A stretch of DNA of 64,000 nucleotides. Origin: Lomentospora prolificans. Taxonomy: Eukaryota > Ascomycota > Sordariomycetes > Microascales > Microascaceae. Positions 55,960 to 64,000 of this stretch are shown in pieces. A program made the translations under genes and the position numbers. The notes beneath the pieces are model-generated. The model did no database searches and was not told the DNA's origin. It saw only the letters and a program-made list of their open reading frames with translations. The stretch lies in the NCBI GenBank assembly GCA_029532625.1, contig JARFXM010000006.1:1488001-1552000 (forward strand). The letters are read 5' to 3'. Every line of letters begins with the position of its first letter. Positions within the stretch are counted from its first letter, which is position 1.

Positions 55960-56532
55960 TCACGTATCCCACTGACGTGTCGGCTCGGATTCTTTGACAA
56001 TCGAAATGGCTCGCTCCAGCACGTCGCGATCGCCCTGGTAATGCAGACTCGATAAAGCCTCGCTACACTTGAAGAACTTTGCTTTCGGAGGTCCATTTTG
56101 GCTCTCGGCTTCTCCACTTTGTATATCGGTGACCTCAGCGATGTACCACCAGATAATCTTGACATCCTTTACGTCCTCCCTCCCCTTGTCTTTAATGGTC
56201 ATCAAGAACGGCTCCGAAAGCCCGTCATAAGTCCTCGCCTGGTCACAAGCGTCCTCGGCCTCCTCGGCACCGGGTGCCCGTGTAGCCATACGAACGGGAT
56301 ACACACGGCCGTCGTATCCCGTCTCCTCCCTTACTTCCCTCAAGGCCGCCGCCTGGCGAGACTCCCCGCAGTTCCTTCGGCCCTTGGCCAGGAACCACTC
56401 ATCCGTATCTGCCCTATGGGTGAGGCACACACCCGGCCCGGCGCTTTGGCTGAAATCGAAGAGGACGGCTCCGCAACTCTCGACAAATTCCGCCGAGCTG
56501 TACTGGACATTGGGAAAATTGCCTGCCGCCAT
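55960..56532 (-). CDS. Nudix hydrolase
   Basis: A single exon of 190 residues starting MAAGNFPNVQYSSAEFVESC. A full Nudix box is present at 51-73, GRRNCGESRQAAALREVREE then TGY, fitting Gx5Ex7REUxEExGU (Glu57, Arg65, Glu66, Glu69, Glu70, Gly72). The strand before it, CGAVLFDFSQSAGPGVCLTH, is the usual start of the fold. The remainder includes VKDVKIIWWYIAEVTD. The family hydrolyses nucleoside diphosphates linked to other groups; a diadenosine polyphosphate or diphosphoinositol phosphate substrate is possible but cannot be decided from the sequence. No signal peptide. Same strand as the MFS and SUN genes, with over 1 kb between each, so they are not operon-like. Confidence 0.9.
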   Translation of the reverse strand: MAAGNFPNVQYSSAEFVESCGAVLFDFSQSAGPGVCLTHRADTDEWFLAKGRRNCGESRQAAALREVREETGYDGRVYPVRMATRAPGAEEAEDACDQARTYDGLSEPFLMTIKDKGREDVKDVKIIWWYIAEVTDIQSGEAESQNGPPKAKFFKCSEALSSLHYQGDRDVLERAISIVKESEPTRQWDT

Positions 56533-57709
56533 CGAATAATATTAATCTTGTTTGACTAGACTCGTAAGGCTGGATCGATCGACGAGGATGCGCAAGATGT
56601 CAAGTCGATCATGGGCTTTCGTTGCCGATCCGATTCGCTGCTGCGCGAGGATCTCTAAGGTTATTCTCAGCTCAAGTGACAGTGACAGCTTTGAATGATG
56701 CAAGAGACCTACCTCGCTTTCGCCCGCTCTACATCTTTGAGGGGATGCGGGGGGACAACCCGGTTAATCTCCTTGATCCTCCAACAGGTGCATAATCACA
56801 TAGTCAGTGTGCTCTGTGAAAGGACGGGAAGCTGTTAACCTCATTCGTAACAAGATTAATTGGTTTCGCCTTCGTCGTGGGATTCGATCAGGCCATCAAA
56901 ATTATCCGAAACGACCCCTCGACGGATACTTTTATATAAACCGATGTCCGGCGAAAAAAAACCCCCAGCTTGCAGGGAGAAATTTCAGACTTTAATCATT
57001 TATCCTAACCCAAGCGTGGATTTACATATAGAAACAAAAGAAAAAAAAAGAAGACGGTGAAGTGTGGCGACGATCGAAGAAATCCTACTCCCACCAAGCA
57101 TTGAAGACGTCTAAATCCTCACAACGGGTGTCGTGTTACTCGAAGCGGTGCCAGCGCAGCTCAACATATTAGCCTTTGGTAAGAGGCTTGGCCACATGGA
57201 CGGAATCAAATGCCACCTTTGATGTGCATGACGCCGAGGTCTTGATGCGACCTCATGCTCTCGAACTGACACCGGCAGGAAGCGAGCGAGTAACACCCAG
57301 GGGGGCCACCAACATTCCAAACACTTCCTATCTCTTCCTCTCCATGGACGAATCCAAAGCACAGGTATGAATGGAAAGCAGCAAAAGACAACGAGACAAA
57401 GGAAAGCCAAAGTACCATGAAGCGTCACCATTCAAGTTAAAAGCACTATATGCACAATAGAACCCCATCAACATATCGTCCTCGGATTTGTCAGCCTACC
57501 ACCCATTGCATGTAACCTCCCGCTCTTCAACCAAAATTGCTTTCCTCGGCACGATGCGTCGCTTCACCAAGGATTTGGGAGTCATGCTGTCATGCGTCCG
57601 GGGCCGATACGATTTGCAGAATCCGTACGATAGAAGAGAAGCAAGAATAACCAGACAACACGAGATATCGATGACCAGCGCCAACCGTTACTTGGTCACA
57701 AACAACAGC
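56533..57709. other. Gene-free region between the Nudix and SUN genes
   Basis: 1.2 kb with no credible gene. It contains the Nudix promoter and the 3' UTR of the SUN gene. It has short A runs (56946-56952, 57041-57049). Confidence 0.5.
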
Positions 57710-58999
57710 TTACTGGTAGTATCGAATAATGGCAACGCCGCCATCGCGAATGGCAGTCTATACATTCCAAGTCAGTATCGATATGAAGGAAACTCGACAA
57801 AAATGAACAAAGCTTACCGTGCAACCGGCCGAGTTACCGTTGGTGTAGGCACCGTTGACGAGCTTGCACTTGATGCTGACGTCACCAGTGATCTCAATGT
57901 TGAAGTCTAGCTTGGCGGAGGTGGTTGGAGAGTTGGGGAAGATGGAAAGGTAGGTGATGCCATCGGAGCTCTTGCCGGTACCGATGTTGACGGGCGCCCA
58001 GTTACCCCGCTCGTCGTGGTTGCTGGAGCTGTCCCAAACACAGCCGTCCTCGACACTGACGCCCTTCTTGTTGACATAGTACTGGGCGGTGGTAGGCATG
58101 TCGTTCCAGACATAGTAGCTGGAAGAGCTGGGGTTGGTGAGGGGTTGCTTCTCGCCGGGGTTCAACACGGTAGGGATGACCATCGCCTCAGTTCCAGGGT
58201 AGTCGGTTCGGCAGGTCGAAACAACCTGATCAAGGTCGTTTTGAATGAAAACGCCGCCAGCACCCTCCTCGCAAAGAGTGGGGTGATTAGCCCGAGTGAG
58301 CTCGAGATAGCCGTCGCTGTTGCAGTACAATCCGCCAATAGACTGGAGAGTGGAACCCTGGGCCTTGGGCCACTGAGTCTTCTGGTATCCGGGGGGGCAG
58401 GCGTACGAGCAGAAAGCGCCCGACACACAGCCGTCACCCTTGATACCAGTCTCGATGTAGCTGATCGAAGAGTCGCCGCTCTTGTAGCTAGGACATCGCT
58501 GAATGCCAGTCCAGCCACCGGTTCCGAGGTAGCTGATGGGGATCGCGCCGTAGTCGGAAGGGAACTGGGAGCATGGGATGGTGCCGCTAGGGAACTCGGC
58601 AGTCAAGCCCTTTCCGCCAGAAGAAGAGCTCTGAGAGGGCTCAGGAGTCGGCTCGGGAGTCGGGGTAGGCGTGGGGGTGGAAGTGGTCTCGGGCTTCTTC
58701 TCGTAAAACTGAGCTCCCTGCTCGGGCTCGATCTTGGGAGTGGTCTCGCCGATAATAACGAGGTCTCCGTTCTTCAAGCCCTTGTCGGCTTCCTCCTTGG
58801 AAATCGTCTCTCCATCGAGTTTGTAAACGGTCTCGGTAGAGCTGGCAACCCACTCGGTGACGACGGCGGGCTCGCGGCGGACCTTGGAAGCAGCTCGGCG
58901 CTTCAGGGATCGGTGAATACCGCGGTGATCGTGATGAGGCTGGGCGACGGCCTCAACGGCTAAAGAAGCCGCGAGTGCAAAGGTAATGAGCGACTTCAT
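57710..58999 (-). CDS. SUN-family (GH132) cell-wall glycoprotein
   Basis: Two exons (57818-58999 and 57710-57757) encode 409 residues. The 60-nt intron (GTAAGC, TAG) is placed late; the last exon adds TAIRDGGVAIIRYYQ, restoring the conserved C-terminus. Residues 1-19 (MKSLITFALAASLAVEAVAQ) form a clear signal peptide, which favours the ATG at 58999 over upstream in-frame codons. A dibasic SLKRRAASKVRREP stretch (about 31-43) is a likely Kex2 site, and a Pro/Thr-rich linker (TSTPTPTPTPEPTPEP) precedes the SUN domain (about 155-409), with conserved cysteines in IPCSQFPSDYGAI, CVSGAFCSYACPPGYQKTQW and CEEGAGGVF. Known role: SUN proteins (yeast Sim1, Uth1, Nca3, Sun4) act in cell separation and wall remodelling; activity on beta-1,3-glucan has been reported for the family. 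Confidence 0.94.
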
Positions 59000-60230
59000 G
59001 GTATTCGGCTCCTGTGAACTTTCGCTTTCGTTTGTTTCTCGGCTCGGTTCTTGGTTTTCTTTGTCCTGGACCACAGATTGGCAAGCCAAACTAAAGAACG
59101 GAAGACCTTGATATACAGGGTTATATTTAAAGAGCGTGGGTTTTGCGATCCTCGAGGGTCAAACGAATGTGGGAGAGGGCACTCGACGAAGAGATGCGCT
59201 CTGTTTGAGAGATGTATCAACAGGGACGAGGCAAAGCAAAAAAGAAAGAAAAAAAACCAAGATAAAAGAGTGTGGATGTAAGGAGCGGAAGAAGGAAGGA
59301 AAAGGAGTCCTTCAAGGATTCTACTACGAAAGCGAGGGTGGTCAAGCCAGCTGCATGGTCATGGCAAGAAAGGGAAAGAGATAGGACAGGGTCAGGGGTA
59401 TAATTTGGGGGACATGGGGATAATGGGATACGATACGACTGCGTGGGCTTGAGGGAATGTGGCTGTTGGTGGAGGTACCGTGAAGCGCGCGCGGTGCTGC
59501 AACAGTACCTCTGTCTACTTTACCGCTACGAAGCCCACAAATAGCACTGCAAATTGCGCTGCACTAGATTGCCCACAAGCAAAAAACGAACCTTCTCAGA
59601 GTTGTATTGGGGCCAGGCCATGATCCAATTGACCTGGGCGCGGTGGTACCGCTGGTATCTTGGATCGTACCTGCATTAGACGTGTTCACCTTGGCCCCAA
59701 CTGGTGCCCACCTTGAGGTGTTCCTGGGGAACCAGTCTCTCCGAATGCCATGTCCTCTCCTTGTACATTCTTCCACCACGCGCCCGCGTTTCAGGCCCTT
59801 AAAGTTGAGAGGCTAGTAGTACCAGGAAAGAATTGACCGACGTTGGAATTGGACGATTCCAGCCATTGTTTTGCACAAATCCGCCTCGCTTCGTTTTCCC
59901 CAATGGCGTATTATTATATATGCGTTGCATGAAAAAAAAACCTAGCTTCTCTACAGATAGATTTCATGGAACTCTGGGACGGAAGGGGAAGACCTGCGCA
60001 ATCTGGATGCCGCTTAACGAAACGATCTCATCTGTCAGAACTCTTTTGGTTGGTCGAGTCGTCCCATGTCCTCGCTGATTGATCGATGTTGACGTGTTGA
60101 TGGATACGAAAACCGACTTGGACAGAGACCCTGACCGAGCACGACCTCACCTGAAAAAGGACCTTGGTGTTGACGTATGCACGGATAATTTCCAAGGCCT
60201 CCGCTCAGGAACATTAAGCCAGGCAGGTTC

Positions 60231-60254
60231 CCAGCCCGGAACCCAGCCCGGAAC
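60231..60254 (+). repeat. 12-bp tandem repeat CCAGCCCGGAAC
   Basis: Two perfect 12-bp copies, with a partial GTTCC inverted copy immediately to the left. Confidence 0.85.
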
Positions 60255-62815
60255 CCACAGGGTCATTCCATCAATTATCAATTCCTTCTTGTGGTGGGAG
60301 CCTAGTCTGCCCCGGTGGAGATTCGGATAGTTAATAGCGCGCCACCAATCTCAGCGTCACATCACCAAAATCAGCAGACTCCACCAACTTTGCTCCCTCG
60401 CCCCTGGCTAAGCCAGCTATTACTTGTACTATTTACTCATAGTAGTTTATGAGGGATTCATTAATGACAGATTAGATAGAACCCCAGTTCCTACCAGAAG
60501 TTTTTAGGCTTGACTCGGTGCTTACGTATGTCCGTCGCTGGCGGCTGGAAGAGAATCCACAGAGACCAAGAATGGGGAGATTAACGTAGGGGAGAGTTTT
60601 AACGGTGCAATCTCGATTCTGCTGGTACTCATCTCGATCGATATTGCCATCGTTGTGTGCAACTCAACTCCGTTCTGCCTCGGCAGCTGCTTCATGCGCA
60701 CTGTATTTTTAACGCCTGCAATCGCCAAAAGGGTCATATACGAACGACCAGTAGTTACGAATGGCATTCACCAACGGTGATGGAAGAAAAGGCCGCAGGT
60801 ACCGTTGTTGAGGGAGACACTCCGTAGTGCGTCGGTTCCTCAGATGCGGATTTCTTGGGCAGAGTCGAAATCTATGTGACTGGATCCGTGTCGTAGATGT
60901 TCGAGGACCATGTCTCTCATCCATCGCATTCGTTTTAGATGGAGCCCACCGTGTCTCACCCAGGGTACAACTTACTCGTCATCCATACATCTTGCGGTGC
61001 ATACATCCATCTTTCGTCTTCCACCCCATATTTCATGTGAGCAGAAGGGAAAGAAAGCGGAGGTGAAGTCAGAAAACGAGTGTCTCCACCGCGGCCCCTG
61101 GCAATGAGATAAGAGATGGAAATGCCCACAGCGACGTTTTCCTTTCTTCCCCAGACGCCATTGTGGGATTTGTGGATGCGTGTGATTCGGCACTTGGGTT
61201 CCGCAAACCACGGAGCTGCCCTAGCCTCCAACGCTTTTCTGAGGATGACGCCACGCGGCACGTCAGCTGTCGAGATGGCACTAACAAAATGGAAATATCG
61301 GCATCTACGGAGTCGCTCCTTCCCTTCCGAAACCGAGGCTCACGATATGGTCTTCCCATCGCGGCGCTAGTCGAAAACAAACGCTGGCCATTTGTGGGAT
61401 CGTGATACTGGCCTACGACGGGGAACGACTTGGTACTGGAACCGCCGAAGGAAAACACCTCGACTCCGGGGGGGCCCAGAAACCCATGCCAGCGTATATC
61501 GCGAACCCAGAGCGGGTCGTCGCCACCAAGAGCCTGGCTATCGCCTGCGTGTCTTGGCGTCTCTCGCTAATACGGACCAAGTTGATACATCTCCCTTCCC
61601 TCCCAGAAGCACTCTATCACAGACTGAAAAGAGCTGCCAGGAGCTATATAGTTCAGACCAGTGGTAGCAGGCGCGAGATGACAAGGGGGTATTGGAAGAA
61701 AACCAGGTCCTGCTTGGTTGTGGGGTTACTGGGGAAAAGTCAAATCTATTGGGAGTTCGATGGGCCGCAGCGGTTTCCACGGGACTTGTCGTGGGTGCTC
61801 TGACACTCTTATCTTTATCCCGCCAACTCCGGAGAGGATAGAGTCCGCTAGTATATCGAGCTTGGTACGACGCACTTAGGCGCGAGCTCACCCTACCCAT
61901 CGTCGGTGCCGTAGCTGACCTCACCGCTACCTGATCTTGCGCGCCGGCACAAAGAAAGACAGAGCCGGAAAATGCATACCCGCGCCTTTGACATACCTTT
62001 TCCCCTGCAACTATTAGCCTCGAAGGGGACTCGGCGTGGTAGTTTTCACCTCGATTAGAGGGGATTGACAAGGAGAGGTCTCGGGTCAAGGTGCTCCGGC
62101 CGCCGGAGCCTACATGGCGGGCATGTGTCTCTTAACCAACTCTGACAGCCAAGGCCTCGCGGTCGAGAGGTGGTAAAGGGTCTAAACCCTGAGAATGTAA
62201 AAGAGGGGTCGCAAAAGCAATTCGACAAGGCGATAAGGCAGCTTTCTTTCAGGTGGATCACTGCTGCATTTCGGTCTTAGACATATCGACGCGTTGTTTT
62301 GACCTATTCGGCCAGATCATGCAAACTCCTCAGGAAATGGGGCTGCAAACGGGTGGCCCTTTGGGTGAATTGGCGAATAACCGCGTCGCTCGCTTCCTAG
62401 GCTCTCGTGACCAGTCAATGGTACGAATATTCAGATTAGAATTCGGCTTGCCGTCTACGCTCCGAATCCCGTTAGAGGAGGGGTCGTAGCCGGACAGGCC
62501 TCGGGATACAAGTCTGCCTTGCATCTCGGTGGCCTCCTCCTTCACCCATGTCTTCTCCCTTGTTATTTCAAGGAGTTTCTTGTGAGGACCCAGAGGATCG
62601 CGCAATAGGTATGATTTATTACTGTCGGACCCTCCGCAACGCCCAGCAACCACCAGAGGTTGGCCCCGCGTCTTTCGTCAAGTATTGCGCAACAGGATTT
62701 GACGCTCGGTGAATCACGATGCCTGGAATCGAATGGACCTGCATAGGGCTCTCCATCGTTCACTCCTTTCAGGTCACTACCCTCATAAAGTGATCAAGTC
62801 GCATCTTCGTGGCGT

Positions 62816-62838
62816 TTGTTTGTGTGTCTGTGTGTGTG
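62816..62838 (+). repeat. TG-rich microsatellite
   Basis: TTTGTTTGTGTGTCTGTGTG run of about 23 bases. Confidence 0.75.
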
Positions 62839-63648
62839 AACGTAACGTCATTCACGGACTGGGCTTGCCTCGTAAGAATCACATCGCTCAGCGAGAGCGG
62901 AATAGACCAACTGTCGCGGGGCGACCATAGACCTGGGCCGGTCGAGGACATCCGAATGTCGATGGAAGGGACTCACCTAGCGCAACACTTGCTTCAACGA
63001 AAGATGCGTGCCTTTCTGTGTCACCCTTCGAAATAGTCGGGAGACGGAGCCTTACGATACCGAAGCCTGCCTTGACGGGTGGTAGCTGTTTAGCCAGAGG
63101 ATCGACTCGTTCAGGGGCTGGCGGGGCGGCTCAAAAAGTTCTACGGCAGGCCTGGCCATAACTGAGCTATCATAAGCGAAGCCGCTTTATATCTGGTGAT
63201 CATCGGGCTGGAAAACCAGGTGGTGGCGCTATATGACGACCGGCTTAAGAGCCACCCCAACGGGCAAGCCGGGTATGTCCACAGACGATCCCGCGATAAT
63301 AGTTTCACGCGCTAGAGTACCGGAGTCTCGACAAGAACAATGAGGGCCGTAGCTAGACATACTCAGGAGCAAGCTACTAGCATTGGAGCGGCGATTACAA
63401 TCCGTAGATCGTTGGGAAGAAACGTTGCATCCTGAAATAGACGTCTTGGAGAATACGTGTTTCACCCACCGCCTGACAGGGCTGACGGAGGCTGAGAGAG
63501 GCTGGTGTCCGAGGCTTACTTCCTCCAGTTCCTCTAAAGGCTACCACTCACTCCTGATAATTCCCATCTACGTATGACGAAGGGTATACGAAATGGGAGA
63601 ACTCTACGACCGGTAATCCTTCTTTATGAGCCGCCTCTTGTCCAGTGT

Positions 63649-63670
63649 GGGCTCGGGCTCGGGCTCGGGC
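63649..63670 (+). repeat. GGGCTC hexanucleotide repeat
   Basis: Three complete GGGCTC units and a partial fourth in direct succession. Confidence 0.85.
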
Positions 63671-64000
63671 TTTGATAGAAAGGATGCTTAGTCTTAGCTC
63701 TTTGATTCGTGGGCGTTGAAAGTTGAGAAATCGAAGTGTATCGTGCGGAGAAGCGTGTGGTCTGGAAGTTGACGCTCCGATCCTCGAACTGTATGAGCCA
63801 TGCAGCACAGGCTCTCTTTTGGTTGCTGGGTAGAGCAAAGGCCTTGCTCACCTTGAGAGATAGCAACAGCACCGGCAAAATTGCCACGGTTCATATGTAT
63901 CAACGAAGTGTCCTGTTGGGGCACGGCGCGCCTTTTTGCCGAGTTTTAGGATGATTAATTGGCTAGAGCGGCTTGCTTCTTGGAGACTTGGCTGATTGAT

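Larger units (their letters stand above)
59000..64000. other. SUN gene promoter and gene-free tail
   Basis: 5 kb with no credible coding sequence. The first 500 bases are the SUN promoter, CT-rich on the minus strand. Further right there are only simple repeats: a 12-bp tandem (60231-60254), TG repeats (62816-62838) and a GGGCTC hexamer (63649-63670). Open frames are short and without family motifs. An undetected gene continuing beyond base 64000 cannot be excluded. Confidence 0.5.

Noticed and set aside
58016..58963. Long open frame antisense to the SUN gene (315 codons)
   Set aside because: It is the mirror of a GC3-rich real gene; the sense strand has a signal peptide, family motifs and a sensible intron.

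Overview
This window is nuclear DNA of a filamentous ascomycete (Pezizomycotina). The evidence is short spliceosomal introns (mostly 45-150 nt, GTRNGT donors, CTAAC/CTRAY-like branch sites, YAG acceptors), C-ending codon preference in exons, pyrimidine-rich 5' leaders, and genes typical of that group: a PalF-type arrestin, an HxB-type molybdenum cofactor sulfurase, a SUN-family cell-wall protein, a GIG1-type protein and a stand-alone tandem FolB protein. The class within Pezizomycotina cannot be fixed from the sequence alone.

Nineteen protein-coding genes can be supported, eighteen complete and one running off the left edge. From left to right: a Caf120/Skg3-type PH protein (-, partial); a 5.9 kb gap; a PTC7-type PP2C phosphatase, the rRNA-processing factor Utp23 and a small glutaredoxin-like protein (all +); PalF/Rim8 and Cdc6 (both -); HxB (+, with a one-base frameshift); a 4.6 kb gap; an Mpo1/DUF962 protein (-) divergent from RNA polymerase II subunit Rpb7 (+); a cysteine-rich single-pass membrane protein (-); a 4.9 kb gap; a Myb/SANT-like protein (+); a tandem FolB protein (+) convergent with a GIG1/DUF3605 protein (-); a 3.5 kb gap; UDP-glucose pyrophosphorylase (+) convergent with an ING/Yng2-type PHD protein (-), which is divergent from the Hos2/HosA histone deacetylase (+); an MFS transporter, a Nudix hydrolase and a SUN-family glycoprotein (all -); and a 5 kb gene-free tail.

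Most of these are conserved housekeeping functions: ribosome biogenesis, transcription, replication licensing, chromatin, pH signalling, molybdoenzyme activation, cell-wall precursor supply and cell-wall remodelling. There is no biosynthetic cluster, no intact transposon, no rRNA or convincing tRNA gene and no CRISPR. The gene-free stretches hold only simple repeats, short tandem duplications and a recurrent GCTGGCTGGC-like motif.

The points most worth a second look are the G6 homopolymer frameshift in hxB, the P(S/T)AP motifs in the PalF tail, three CGCGTC boxes spaced exactly 10 bp apart, the 18-cysteine cluster of the membrane protein, and the shared promoter of a histone-acetylation reader and a histone deacetylase. 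I did not find an obviously new multi-gene system.
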